Below are positions 23,254 through 32,387 of a stretch of DNA of 64,000 bases, one piece after another. The stretch covers positions 1-64,000 of the forward strand of contig CALUIU010000009.1 in assembly GCA_944320795.1 (NCBI GenBank), read 5' to 3'. Below the pieces are notes generated by a model. That model made no database searches. It had not been told where the DNA came from and saw nothing but the letters and a program-made list of their open reading frames with translations. Each line of letters begins with the position of its first letter. Within the stretch, counting starts at the first letter, position 1. The DNA comes from Candidatus Paraprevotella stercoravium (GTDB lineage Bacteria > Bacteroidota > Bacteroidia > Bacteroidales > Bacteroidaceae). The translations under genes and the position numbers were made by a program.

Positions 23254-24330
23254 ATGAAAAAAAACTGGTGGTTATTTATGTTGCTCCTGCTGGGAGCCTG
23301 TACAACAGATAAGAAAAAAGAAGTGACGCAGTTGCCGGATTACCCGATAGAAGCCGGTGTATCTGCACCCTTTGCCGGTTTTGTGGGCGACTGGCTGGTT
23401 GTGGCCGGAGGATGTAATTTCCCGGATGTACCGGCAGCAGAGGGAGGACAGAAAGTCTATTATCGGGAAGTCTATGCGCTGAATACGGCCGATCCTTCTT
23501 CAGAATGGATCCGCCAGTCCGATCTGCCTTTTCCGGTGGCATACGGAGCTATGGCTGAAACGGAAGATGGATTGCTTTGTATGGGAGGTATGAATGCCGA
23601 TTCGGTGACGGCTGCTGTTTTCCGGATAGAGAAAGTGAGTGGCAAGGATTCTTTTACGGTCCGTATGCTTCCTTCCATGCCGTCACTGGTGGACAACGGA
23701 GCCGCAACACGATGCGGAAACCGGATTTATGTTACCGGTGGAAATCAACCGGAAAAGGCCCGAAACCTGTTTGCGTTGCGGATGGATATGGGACAGACTC
23801 CTATATGGGAGAAACTGGCTGACTATCCGGGACAGCAACGGGTGCAACCGGTATTGTTGGCCGATGACAGTCTGCTGTATCTGTTTGGCGGTTTTGAGTC
23901 GGTACGTCCGGACAGCTGTGCATTGGCTAATGATGTGTTGCGATATGATGTCCGTAAGAATCAATGGGAGTACGAAACGGAATTGCCGGATTATGAAGCC
24001 GGTATGCCCCGTTGTCTGGTCGGAGCGGCCGGAGTAGTGCATGGCGGCAGCCTTTTGCTTACCGGCGGAGTAAACTATCAGATCTTTAAGGATGCCATGG
24101 AAGGACGTGCTCCGGAAGGTTATATGAAAAAGGATCCTGAATGGTATTGTTTTAACCGCGATCTGCTTTCTTATCAGCCGGACAAAAAGGTATGGAATAT
24201 TACTGAAGGTCCGGAGCAGATGGCCCGTGCCGGTGGCGTGCTGTTGGAAAAAGACGGTGCGTTTTATATGGTATGCGGAGAAATCAAGCCGGGTATCAGA
24301 AGCAGTAAGGTTTTTGTTTTTCGTCCATAA
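23254..24330 (+). CDS. nanM: Lipoprotein N-acetylneuraminate mutarotase (cyclically permuted Kelch type)
   Basis: A 358-residue Kelch-type beta-propeller lipoprotein with lipobox LLGAC (Cys 16). The blades show the repeated GG motif: VVAGGCNFP, LCMGGMN, YVTGGNQP, YLFGGFES, LLTGGVNY, YMVCGEIK. NanM proteins speed up interconversion of alpha and beta sialic acid so that free beta-Neu5Ac can be taken up. The Bacteroidales form is a lipoprotein in the nan cluster. It is followed after 79 bases by nanL and is the first gene of the operon. Confidence 0.88.
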   Translation: MKKNWWLFMLLLLGACTTDKKKEVTQLPDYPIEAGVSAPFAGFVGDWLVVAGGCNFPDVPAAEGGQKVYYREVYALNTADPSSEWIRQSDLPFPVAYGAMAETEDGLLCMGGMNADSVTAAVFRIEKVSGKDSFTVRMLPSMPSLVDNGAATRCGNRIYVTGGNQPEKARNLFALRMDMGQTPIWEKLADYPGQQRVQPVLLADDSLLYLFGGFESVRPDSCALANDVLRYDVRKNQWEYETELPDYEAGMPRCLVGAAGVVHGGSLLLTGGVNYQIFKDAMEGRAPEGYMKKDPEWYCFNRDLLSYQPDKKVWNITEGPEQMARAGGVLLEKDGAFYMVCGEIKPGIRSSKVFVFRP

Positions 24331-24409
24331 ATCTTTTGTATTTTTCTTCTTTCTTTTTATTTTTGTTGAAATATTGAAATAGATATATAACCCTTAAACA
24401 TGTAACATT

Positions 24410-25327
24410 ATGGAAAAAATTATTGGATTGATTGATGCTCCTTTTACTCCCTTTTATGAAAATGGAGAAGTGAATTACGAGCCGATTCCGGCCTATGCGC
24501 AGATGTTGGCCAAGAACGGTCTGAAGGGCGTTTTCATAAACGGTTCTTCGGGAGAAGGTTATATGCTTACGGATGAAGAGCGTATGAAACTGACCGAGGC
24601 ATGGATTCAGGCTGCTCCCGAGGGCTTCAAGGTAATCGTTCATGTGGGAAGCTGTTGCGTGAAATCAAGCAAGATGTTGGCTGAACACGCCCAGAAGTGT
24701 GGAGCTTGGGGAATCGGCGCTATGGCTCCTCCGTTTCCGAAAATCAACCGCATCGAGGAACTGGTGAAATATTGTGAGGAAATTGCGGCAGGTGCTCCGG
24801 ATCTGCCTTTCTATTATTACCATATTCCGGCCTTCAACGGCGCCTTCCTGCCGATGACCGCTTTGCTTGAGGCTGTGGACGGACGCATTCCAAATTTTGC
24901 CGGAATCAAATACACCTATGAGAGTATCTATGAATACAACCAGTGCCGTTTGTATAAGAATGGCAAATATGACATGCTGCACGGTCAGGACGAAACCATT
25001 CTGCCTTCGCTCGCCATGGGTGGCGCTCAGGGAGGTATCGGCGGAACTACCAACTACAACGGTGTCAATCTCGTAGGTATTATCGATGCCTGGAAGGCCG
25101 GAGACATTGAGAAAGCCCGTGAATTGCAGAATTTCTCACAGGACGTGATCAATGTCATTTGTCATTATCGTGGAAATATTGTGGCCGGAAAGCGTATCAT
25201 GAAGCTGATCGGTCTGGATTTGGGAAAGAACAGAACACCGTTCCAAAACATGACCGATGAAGAAGAGGCCAGAATGAAGCAGGAACTGGAAGCCATTAAT
25301 TTCTTTGAGCGTTGTAACAAATTCTAA
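24410..25327 (+). CDS. nanL: N-acetylneuraminate lyase
   Basis: A 305-residue class I aldolase of the NanA/DapA family that splits Neu5Ac into ManNAc and pyruvate. Key features are INGSSGEGYMLTDEER (carboxylate-binding GSSGE), FYYYHIPAFNG with the catalytic Tyr, and FAGIKYTYESIYEY with the Schiff-base Lys. The Bacteroides enzyme is usually called NanL, elsewhere NanA. It begins 5 bases before the epimerase gene. Confidence 0.95.
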   Translation: MEKIIGLIDAPFTPFYENGEVNYEPIPAYAQMLAKNGLKGVFINGSSGEGYMLTDEERMKLTEAWIQAAPEGFKVIVHVGSCCVKSSKMLAEHAQKCGAWGIGAMAPPFPKINRIEELVKYCEEIAAGAPDLPFYYYHIPAFNGAFLPMTALLEAVDGRIPNFAGIKYTYESIYEYNQCRLYKNGKYDMLHGQDETILPSLAMGGAQGGIGGTTNYNGVNLVGIIDAWKAGDIEKARELQNFSQDVINVICHYRGNIVAGKRIMKLIGLDLGKNRTPFQNMTDEEEARMKQELEAINFFERCNKF

Positions 25328-25332
25328 GAGGC

Positions 25333-26520
25333 ATGATGGACGAAAAGATATATCTAGCCTATTGGGCGGAAAAATATAAGGCAGATCTTACGGAAGATAT
25401 TATGCCTTTCTGGCTGAAGAATGGTCTGGACCGTCAGCATGGAGGTATCTATACCTGCCTGAACCGGGACGGAAGCCTGATGGATACCACCAAGTCGGTA
25501 TGGTTTCAGGGGCGTTTTGCCTTTACCTGCTGCTTTGCCTATAATCATGTGGAAAAGAAACAGGAGTGGCTTGATGCCGCCAAGATGACTCTGGACTTTA
25601 TCGAGAAGCACTGTTTTGATGAAAACCGCCGCATGTATTTTGAGGTTGCGGCCGACGGAACACCGTTGCGCCTGCGCCGTTATGTGTTCAGCGAAAGTTT
25701 TGCGGCCATTGCCATGGCTGAGTATGCGGCGGCAACCGGCTGTGAGGAGTATGCCCGTAAGGCACTTGCCATTTTTAAGGATATGCGTCGTTTCCTGAGT
25801 ACACCGGGCATTCTGGAACCGAAATATTTGCCTACGGTGCAGGCGCAGGGACACTCCATTACCATGATTATGATTAATGTGGCGTCATGTATCAAGAAGG
25901 TGATTGAGGATCCGGAGCTCGATCTTCAGATTGAAGAGTCGGTTCATGCGCTCAGCACTTATTTTGTGCATCCGGAGTTCAAGGCCCTGCTCGAAACCGT
26001 CGGACCGAACGGCGAGTTCATCGATACGCTGAGCGGCCGTACGATTAATCCGGGGCACTGTATCGAAACGGCATGGTTCCTCTTTGATGTGGCCGAAGCC
26101 CGTGGCGGAGATCAGAGACTGACCGATCTGGCGCTGACTATTCTGGACTGGTCGTGGGACTGGGGCTGGGATGAGCAGTCTGGCGGTATCATTAATTTCA
26201 GAGACTGCAAGAATCTGCCTTCACAGGATTATGCGCAGGACATGAAGTTCTGGTGGCCTCAGACCGAAGCGATCATTGCCACACTCTATGCCTACAAGCT
26301 TACCGGCAATGAGCGTTATCTGAAAATGCACCGGATGATCAGCGACTGGACCTACGCCCATTTCCCGGATTCCGAATACGGTGAATGGTATGGCTACCTG
26401 CACCGTGACGGCAGTGTGGCACAGCCGGCCAAGGGAAATCTGTTTAAAGGGCCGTTCCATATTCCGAGAATGATGACCAAGGCCTATCAGCTTTGTCAGG
26501 AGATTCTGGCCCGTGACTGA
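25333..26520 (+). CDS. nanE: N-acylglucosamine 2-epimerase (AGE family)
   Basis: A 395-residue (alpha/alpha)6-barrel epimerase of the renin-binding-protein type. In Bacteroides it converts ManNAc directly to GlcNAc instead of using ManNAc kinase. Motifs are WLKNGLDRQHGGIYTCLNRDG, SVWFQGRFAFTCCFAYN, RRYVFSESFAAIAMAEY, NPGHCIETAWFLFDVAEARG, and KFWWPQTEAIIATLYAY with the catalytic His/Trp region. The length fits. It lies directly after nanL. It is called nanE by analogy with the B. fragilis nanLET cluster; it is unrelated to E. coli NanE. Confidence 0.93.
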   Translation: MMDEKIYLAYWAEKYKADLTEDIMPFWLKNGLDRQHGGIYTCLNRDGSLMDTTKSVWFQGRFAFTCCFAYNHVEKKQEWLDAAKMTLDFIEKHCFDENRRMYFEVAADGTPLRLRRYVFSESFAAIAMAEYAAATGCEEYARKALAIFKDMRRFLSTPGILEPKYLPTVQAQGHSITMIMINVASCIKKVIEDPELDLQIEESVHALSTYFVHPEFKALLETVGPNGEFIDTLSGRTINPGHCIETAWFLFDVAEARGGDQRLTDLALTILDWSWDWGWDEQSGGIINFRDCKNLPSQDYAQDMKFWWPQTEAIIATLYAYKLTGNERYLKMHRMISDWTYAHFPDSEYGEWYGYLHRDGSVAQPAKGNLFKGPFHIPRMMTKAYQLCQEILARD

Positions 26521-26613
26521 TCGTTGGCACGGATTCTGTACGGGCATTTTTTCAGATTCTCGTACAGAACCGTGTTTTGTTTTACCATGAAAAAACTGAT
26601 TTACACATAGAAC

Positions 26614-27843
26614 ATGAAAGACAAAAAAATATATCCCTGGATTGTGGTTGCTTTGCTTTGGGGGGTAGCGCTTCTTAATTATATGGACCGGCAGATGCTC
26701 AGCACCATGAAGGACTCCATGCAGATTGATATTGTAGAGTTGCAGTCGGCAACCAATTTCGGCCGTCTGATGGCTATTTTCCTTTGGATTTACGGACTGA
26801 TGAGTCCCGTGGCCGGAATGATCGGCGACCGTCTGAACCGGAAATGGCTGATTGTGGGAAGCCTTTTTGTATGGTCTTCCGTGACCTACCTTATGGGAGT
26901 GGCGCAGACCTTTGACCAGATTTACTGGTTGCGTGCCTTGATGGGAGTGAGCGAGGCGCTGTACATCCCTGCCGGCTTGTCGCTGATAGCCGATTATCAT
27001 TCCGGAAAATCACGTTCTCTGGCTGTCGGTCTTCATATGACCGGACTTTATACCGGTCAGGCAATCGGTGGTTTCGGGGCGACTGTGGCCGCGGCTTTCT
27101 CCTGGCAGACCACCTTCCATTGGTTTGGCGTGGTCGGTATTGTATATGCCGTGATTCTGATATTTTTCCTGAAAGACAAAAAGCGCGAGAGCGAATTGCA
27201 GCATCAGGAAGCGTCAGCGCCCAAGGACAGCGTTCTGACCAGTCTGAAGAAACTGATGGGCTGCGGGGCGTTCTGGGTCATTCTGCTATATTTTGCAGCA
27301 TCCAGTCTGCCGGGATGGGCCACCAAAAACTGGTTGCCGACCCTTTTCTCTGAGAATCTGGGAATGCCGATGTCCGAGGCCGGCCCGATTTCTACGATAA
27401 CCATAGCCGTTTCTTCTTTTGTAGGGGTGTTGTTGGGAGGTAGTCTTTCCGACCGCTGGGTACAGAAAAACCTTAAAGGAAGAGTCTATACAAGCGCTAT
27501 TGGTTTGGGACTGACCATACCTTCGCTGTTGTTGTTGGGCATGGGTCATCATGTGGTTTCGGCGGTAGGAGCGGGCTTGCTCTTCGGTGTGGGTTTCGGT
27601 ATGTTCGATGCAAACAATATGCCGATACTTTGCCAGTTCGTGTCTTCCCGCCAGCGTGCCACGGCATACGGTGTGATGAACATGACCGGAGTGTTTGCCG
27701 GTGCGGCCATTACCGATCTTTTGGGCCAGTGGACCGACGGCGGAAATCTTGGAACCGGTTTTGCCATGCTGAGTGTCGTGATTGCCGTGGTTGTTTGCTG
27801 TCTGCTGTTCTTTTTACGTCCGAAAACAGACAATGCGGATTAA
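26614..27843 (+). CDS. nanT: MFS sialic acid transporter
   Basis: A 409-residue major facilitator protein with twelve predicted helices. The MFS A-motif region is GDRLNRKWLIVG after helix 2 and the signature NYMDRQML is in helix 1. A cytoplasmic loop of about 30 charged residues (KDKKRESELQHQEAS) separates the halves. Its place between the epimerase and the YhcH gene identifies the cargo as sialic acid, as in B. fragilis NanT. A 93-base gap precedes it. Confidence 0.9.
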   Translation: MKDKKIYPWIVVALLWGVALLNYMDRQMLSTMKDSMQIDIVELQSATNFGRLMAIFLWIYGLMSPVAGMIGDRLNRKWLIVGSLFVWSSVTYLMGVAQTFDQIYWLRALMGVSEALYIPAGLSLIADYHSGKSRSLAVGLHMTGLYTGQAIGGFGATVAAAFSWQTTFHWFGVVGIVYAVILIFFLKDKKRESELQHQEASAPKDSVLTSLKKLMGCGAFWVILLYFAASSLPGWATKNWLPTLFSENLGMPMSEAGPISTITIAVSSFVGVLLGGSLSDRWVQKNLKGRVYTSAIGLGLTIPSLLLLGMGHHVVSAVGAGLLFGVGFGMFDANNMPILCQFVSSRQRATAYGVMNMTGVFAGAAITDLLGQWTDGGNLGTGFAMLSVVIAVVVCCLLFFLRPKTDNAD

Positions 27844-27878
27844 AGAATCATTTCATGAATAATTAAAACCAAAAAAAA

Positions 27879-28325
27879 ATGATACTTTCCAATTTACAGA
27901 ATAGTGAGCGTATCGAGGGGCTTCATCCTCTGTTCAAAAAGTTCTTTGATTATGTGAAGAGCCACGATCTGCTGCATACCGAGTGTGGCAGAATAGAACT
28001 TGACGGCGACCGTCTTTTTATCAACAATGTAAACCCGACCTGTGTTTCGGCCGAGGAGCAAGTCTTGGAGGTGCATCGTGACTATATTGATGTTCATGTC
28101 TTGCTGGAAGGGGAGGAAACCATTGGCTGGAAAGCGTTGGAGGATTTGCAGGACGAAAAACAGCCTTATCAGAAGGAAGGAGATTGCGCCCTTTACTCTG
28201 ACCGGCCGACCAGTTTTGTAACCCTGCATCCGGGACAGTTCCTGATCGTATGGCCGGAAGACCCGCATGCTCCGGTTATCGGAACAGGCAAGATCCGGAA
28301 ACTGATCGGAAAGATCAAAATATAG
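27879..28325 (+). CDS. nanQ: YhcH/NanQ-type sialic acid anomerase
   Basis: A 148-residue member of the YhcH/YjgK/YiaL (DUF386) family, a cupin-like fold. Conserved features are EVHRDYIDVHVLLEGEETIGW with metal-ligand His residues, YQKEGDCALYSD, and FLIVWPEDPHAPVIG. E. coli YhcH (NanQ) opens cytoplasmic sialic acid to the aldehyde form used by the lyase. It is the last gene before the operon terminator. No nanK is present, as expected with an AGE epimerase. Confidence 0.9.
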   Translation: MILSNLQNSERIEGLHPLFKKFFDYVKSHDLLHTECGRIELDGDRLFINNVNPTCVSAEEQVLEVHRDYIDVHVLLEGEETIGWKALEDLQDEKQPYQKEGDCALYSDRPTSFVTLHPGQFLIVWPEDPHAPVIGTGKIRKLIGKIKI

Positions 28326-28417
28326 GAAATACTATCGCCGACAGGGGGATTTACGGCTTAGGGATTTTCTGATGGTATATCCATCGTCGGATATTCTTTT
28401 ACACCGTTTCCGATATC

Positions 28418-28466
28418 AGAGCCTCAAGCAGATGCATGTCATCGTGCTTGAGGCTCTCTGTTTTTG
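28418..28466 (+). terminator. Strong terminator of the nan operon
   Basis: AGAGCCTCAAGCA (28418-28430) pairs fully with TGCTTGAGGCTCT (28445-28457), a 13-bp stem. CTG and a T run follow. Confidence 0.92.
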
Positions 28467-29165
28467 TAAACTCAGATTCAAAGAACGGATGGATTCTGAG
28501 CCGCTTTGTCAAAATGTCATTTTGCTATTTTCAGCGTGCGAGACTGCGAAATATGCGGAGGAGAGGACAGCGGTTGATGAAAACGGGAATATGAGGAGGG
28601 AGAAATCCGCATAATGGATTGAATGATAGAATGTCATGTGCTGAATGGACGTTCTGAAGAACATGACAAATAGAAAAAAACAGACGGATATTTTGTAAAA
28701 TAAGATTCCTGGCGAAGATTTGAACACTTTGTCGGGAGGATTTTCGCAGATTGCCAAGGTGATTTTTTTGACTTACTGCGTTGCTTTCTTAGAACTGCCG
28801 TGGTAGATAGGTGCATAAAACCATTGGATTTTGCATAAATATCCGTGTTTTTCTGCATATTATCTGTATAAAAATGCGGAATTGTTTGTTGGATGAAGGG
28901 CCTTTGAGGAAGTGGGTGGTTAGAGAAATGGTTTTTTTGATTTTAAAAGATACATAAATCTTAAGTTTTTGGTTGCATAGTGATATTTTGTTTCTATAAT
29001 TCATACAGCATGATATTTGTTTCCTAAAAGGATTTTCAATTTAAGGCGATGTTAAATAATGATAATGTTCTTTTTATCAGTCTTTGTGAATAGCTTCTGT
29101 CAATGAAATTTATGATATATTTGTTTTTGACACATTATGAGAAAAGAACTTAAATCAAGGATAAT
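28467..29165. other. AT-rich gene-free stretch
   Basis: About 700 bases with no supported gene. Reading frames of 70-80 codons exist on both strands but have atypical composition, overlap one another, and show no motif. The sequence is visibly richer in A and T than the region to the left, and this continues through the PH-domain genes. Apart from the -7 box at 29116 I see no repeat, tRNA or mobile-element end. Confidence 0.5.
29116..29123 (+). promoter_or_regulatory. -7 box for the PH-domain gene pair
   Basis: TATATTTG matches TAnnTTTG. Start near 29127, leader about 39 bases. The -33 region is poor. Confidence 0.45.
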
Positions 29166-29681
29166 ATGACAAACAAACAAATATATTTTGAGAACCTCGA
29201 TAAAGTAGAAAATCTATCTTATATTCCTTTGGAGAAGAAATATCTAAGAGTACTGTTTATCAAAACAATATTGTCTTATCTTGTTTTGATGGGACTCGTA
29301 CTGTTGCTTCTATTGGCTGAAGGTCTTGATCATCGTTTAATGATAACTGTTTGTATAGAATTTGTTCTGCTGGTTGTATTATCTGTAAATCTCCTACTAT
29401 TGCCCAAGATTTTTGCAAACAAAGGATTTGCTATTCGCGAACATGACATCACATATCGTTCAGGAATTATATTCCTGTCGGTTACTTCTATTCCTTTCTG
29501 CAAAATACAACAAGTCAGTATACGCCAGAATCCGCTTTCTCGAATATTCGGACTTTATGTTATTGATATCGTAAACGGTGCACAGTTACTTTCTGAAATA
29601 AGCATTCCCGGGCTTACAGAAGAAAGAGCAAATGAGATTAAAGCAATTATAATAGAACGTATGAAATATGAAAATAAATGA
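29166..29681 (+). CDS. Bacterial PH-domain membrane protein (YdbS-like)
   Basis: A 171-residue protein with two adjacent membrane helices at about 30-75 followed by a bacterial PH (bPH_2/DUF304) domain at about 85-160: KGFAIREHDITYRSGIIF, SIPFCKIQQVSIRQNPLSRI, FGLYVIDIVNGAQ. This is the YdbS pattern. YdbS and YdbT-like proteins come as a pair, and in Bacillus they have been linked to antibiotic resistance; the molecular role is unknown. Its 3' end overlaps the next gene by 14 bases, so translation is coupled. Confidence 0.85.
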   Translation: MTNKQIYFENLDKVENLSYIPLEKKYLRVLFIKTILSYLVLMGLVLLLLLAEGLDHRLMITVCIEFVLLVVLSVNLLLLPKIFANKGFAIREHDITYRSGIIFLSVTSIPFCKIQQVSIRQNPLSRIFGLYVIDIVNGAQLLSEISIPGLTEERANEIKAIIIERMKYENK

Positions 29682-31167
29682 TTTTTCTGTTCCACGCCGA
29701 ATGAGTAAAAGTGCTTTTGTAATTCTGTTCATGAAGGCCCTGCACAGTTATATGAGTCTTTTCTTGATATTGGTCGTTTTCAAATTTTTCGGTTCTTTGC
29801 GTGAGAACTCTTTTATGGAGAACATAATGATGCTACTGTTTTATGTGGCAGGGTTCTTGGTCTTGGCTTTGGTTACGTCTTTTCTCAACTTTTACTTCAA
29901 GAAATATTATGTAAAAGATCATAATCTGGTTTTTATTCATGGCGTGATTCATCAGGAAAGGACGAGTGTTCCATTGAATAAAATACATTCATTACGTACT
30001 AAAAGTGGTTTCATTTATCGTTTGTTTGATATGAAAGGTGTATCATTTGATACACTTGCTTCCAAAACAGAAGAAATAGAATTCATTCTTAATGATGAAG
30101 ATTGGAATGCTTTGTTAGATTGCGTGAAAATTCAGGAGAAAAGCGCAATTGAAGAACCAGATGACGAAACTACCGGGCAAAAAACGTGTTCCAATGCTGC
30201 AATTAAAAAATTGGAAGTCAGTAATCAGAATCTGATTAAAGGAGCTTTATGCCAGAATCATTTTAAAGGTATGGTTATATTGTTTAGTGCATTTGCTGCT
30301 TTTTATAATCAGATAACAGCGGTTAATGAGAAAGCTACAGAATATTTCATTGATTATGTGGGTACGCAGTCTGGCTCTTTTATATGGTCTATACCTTCTG
30401 TTCTTGTAGCAGTTGTAATTTTATACGTTGTAATGTTACTTTTCTGGTTGGGAACAGTATTCCTGCATTATTACAATATGGATATACAGATTAGCGAAAA
30501 ACAACTTTTTTTTGAGAGCGGGTTGATTTCGCGAAATAGTAGCAGGTTTTCCTTTGACAAAGTATGTACTCTTTATGTAAAGAGAAATTTTATTGAAAGA
30601 TGGTTTGGCTATTGTACGATTATAATCAAGCAAGCACTTAATGCTACAGATAAGAAAAATGGTACAGAGATAAAGATTTACGGCTCTTCACATGATGGTG
30701 ATTTACTAAACTGGTGGTTGGGAAAAGACTATACTTCATCGTCGACAATCTCATCTGCTCAATCTGGCTATGGCTTCTTGGGATATACCATTATGCTTGA
30801 TGTCATGATTGTTTTTTCTATTGCTATAGTTTTATGTTATTACGGGTTATATGTTTGGCTTATTATCCCATTAATATATATGATGATTTCTTTAGTTAAG
30901 GGACTTTTGGCGGTGCGTCAGAGTTATATCCAGCTGAAGGAAGATTACATAAAAGTAAGTAATGGAAAATTCGCTAAGGTATGCAACTATATAAAGTATA
31001 ACGATATAGAAGTTGTACGCTTGGTTGCTATGCCCTTTACTTCATATACCCACCGATTAAAACTGATTATTTCTACGAATGGAACATCATTTACAATAAG
31101 AAGTCTTAAGGAGCAGGAAGCAAAAGATATTTACGAACTGTTGTTATTAAAATCTTATAATCATTAG
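29668..31167 (+). CDS. Multi-PH-domain membrane protein (YdbT-like)
   Basis: A 499-residue partner of the upstream gene. It has membrane helix pairs at about 20-75, 200-265 and 375-410, each followed by a bPH_2 domain: YVKDHNLVFIHGVIHQERTS with SVPLNKIHSLRTKSGFIYRL; IQISEKQLFFESGLISRNSS with FSFDKVCTLYVKRNFIERWF; and QLKEDYIKVSNGKFAKV with IKYNDIEVVRLVAMPF. The protein pair therefore holds four PH domains. The genes are AT-rich relative to the flanks, which suggests acquisition or weak codon selection. It ends 26 bases before the convergent glycerate kinase stop. Confidence 0.85.
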   Translation: MKINDFSVPRRMSKSAFVILFMKALHSYMSLFLILVVFKFFGSLRENSFMENIMMLLFYVAGFLVLALVTSFLNFYFKKYYVKDHNLVFIHGVIHQERTSVPLNKIHSLRTKSGFIYRLFDMKGVSFDTLASKTEEIEFILNDEDWNALLDCVKIQEKSAIEEPDDETTGQKTCSNAAIKKLEVSNQNLIKGALCQNHFKGMVILFSAFAAFYNQITAVNEKATEYFIDYVGTQSGSFIWSIPSVLVAVVILYVVMLLFWLGTVFLHYYNMDIQISEKQLFFESGLISRNSSRFSFDKVCTLYVKRNFIERWFGYCTIIIKQALNATDKKNGTEIKIYGSSHDGDLLNWWLGKDYTSSSTISSAQSGYGFLGYTIMLDVMIVFSIAIVLCYYGLYVWLIIPLIYMMISLVKGLLAVRQSYIQLKEDYIKVSNGKFAKVCNYIKYNDIEVVRLVAMPFTSYTHRLKLIISTNGTSFTIRSLKEQEAKDIYELLLLKSYNH

Positions 31168-31193
31168 TTCTGGTTCAAAAGAACATCTTGTTC

Positions 31194-32264
31194 TCAGGTT
31201 GGAGAAAGAAGTTTTTCGAATAGAAACTTTCTGATATTCCTTCTTGCCGTTTCTGCTTGCAGAGCTTCTTCAATCGGCATTTCTTTAGGAGTAATGCTGT
31301 CTACCTTAGTAAAGCCGGCTTCAAGCAATTGGGCTGTATCGTCAGCCTGTCCGGCCAGAAGCCAAACGGGAATGTTCTGTTTTTGGGCACGGCGCAGAAC
31401 GCGTTCGGGCAGTTTTCCCATAAGTGTTTGGCGGTCGGCATGACCTTCTCCGGTAATCACCAGATCTGTTCCTTTTAGTTGTTGGTCAAAGTGTATGAGA
31501 TCGAGCAGAAGGTCGGCTCCCGATTCCATGCGGGTGTGGAAATATTGCAGAAAGGCATACCCCAGTCCGCCGGCAGCTCCGGCACCGGGATGTTGCGATA
31601 AGTCTATTCCCATTCGTCGGGCCGATTCTTGGGCAAACCGTTTGGCCCGTTCATCCAGCTGGTTGACCATTTCGGGTGTAGCCCCTTTTTGCGGACCGAA
31701 GATATGCGCGGCTCCGTGCAGACCATACAATGGATTGCGAACGTCGCAAGCCAATGTAAAGTGGCATTCCTTCAGACAACTGTCTGGAAGTTCCTCTATT
31801 TTTTGACTGGTGGTAAAGTTATCAGCCAAGGCCTGAAGCATTCCCGTTCCGGCATCGCTGGTTCCGCTTCCTCCCAATCCGATGATGAAGTTTCGGCTAC
31901 CTTGTTTTATGGCATGGGCAATCAGCTCACCGACACCATAAGTCGTGGCGAGAAGCGGATTGCGTTCTTCTGCGGTCATGAGAGTGAGTCCGCAAGCCCG
32001 TGCCGTTTCGATGACAGCGGTACCGTCAGCAGTTCGTCCATAACGGGCGCGGATAGGGCGCATCAACGGGTCGTGAGCTGGTGCATCTATAAAGCTGCCT
32101 TGCAGAGCCGAGATAAAAGCTTCGAGCATTCCTTCCCCTCCGTCTGACATGGGCAGGGCTATGATTTCGGCACCCTGCTGTTGCAGAGCGTCGGCAAATG
32201 TTTCTTCTACTTCTTGCGAACTGAGGCATCCCTTGAATGAATCTATGGCCAATACAATCTTCAT
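31194..32264 (-). CDS. glxK: Glycerate kinase
   Basis: A 356-residue GarK/GlxK-type glycerate kinase, which phosphorylates glycerate with ATP to 2- or 3-phosphoglycerate. Motifs are the N-terminal IVLAIDSFKGCLSS, PMSDGGEGMLEAF, ARACGLTLM, IGLGGSGTSDAGTGMLQAL, GAAGGLGYAFLQYF, and VITGEGHADRQTLMGKLP. The length is slightly below the usual 375-380. It has its own promoter and is not in an evident operon. Confidence 0.95.
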   Translation of the reverse strand: MKIVLAIDSFKGCLSSQEVEETFADALQQQGAEIIALPMSDGGEGMLEAFISALQGSFIDAPAHDPLMRPIRARYGRTADGTAVIETARACGLTLMTAEERNPLLATTYGVGELIAHAIKQGSRNFIIGLGGSGTSDAGTGMLQALADNFTTSQKIEELPDSCLKECHFTLACDVRNPLYGLHGAAHIFGPQKGATPEMVNQLDERAKRFAQESARRMGIDLSQHPGAGAAGGLGYAFLQYFHTRMESGADLLLDLIHFDQQLKGTDLVITGEGHADRQTLMGKLPERVLRRAQKQNIPVWLLAGQADDTAQLLEAGFTKVDSITPKEMPIEEALQAETARRNIRKFLFEKLLSPT

Positions 32265-32290
32265 GACTTTCTGCTTTTGTTTTCTCCATG

Positions 32291-32324
32291 CAAAGGTATA
32301 AAAGAAAAATCACAGCTTTACAAA
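32291..32324 (-). promoter_or_regulatory. Promoter of the glycerate kinase gene
   Basis: On the minus strand TTTG (32321-32324), a 22-base spacer, and TACCTTTG (32291-32298). Start near 32287, leader about 23 bases. Confidence 0.55.
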
Positions 32325-32370
32325 AACAAAGAAAAAGAGTCTTTTTATAAGGCATATAAATTCATTTGCC

Positions 32371-32378
32371 TATTTTTG
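32371..32378 (+). promoter_or_regulatory. -7 box for the GIY-YIG gene
   Basis: TATTTTTG matches TAnnTTTG. The start near 32382 leaves only 6 bases before the ATG at 32388 but 21 before the ATG at 32403. No TTG at the -33 distance. Confidence 0.4.
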
Positions 32379-32387
32379 TAATATGAA

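Noticed and set aside
28372..28614. 80-codon plus-strand frame after nanQ
   Set aside because: It runs through the 13-bp terminator stem and has no family character.
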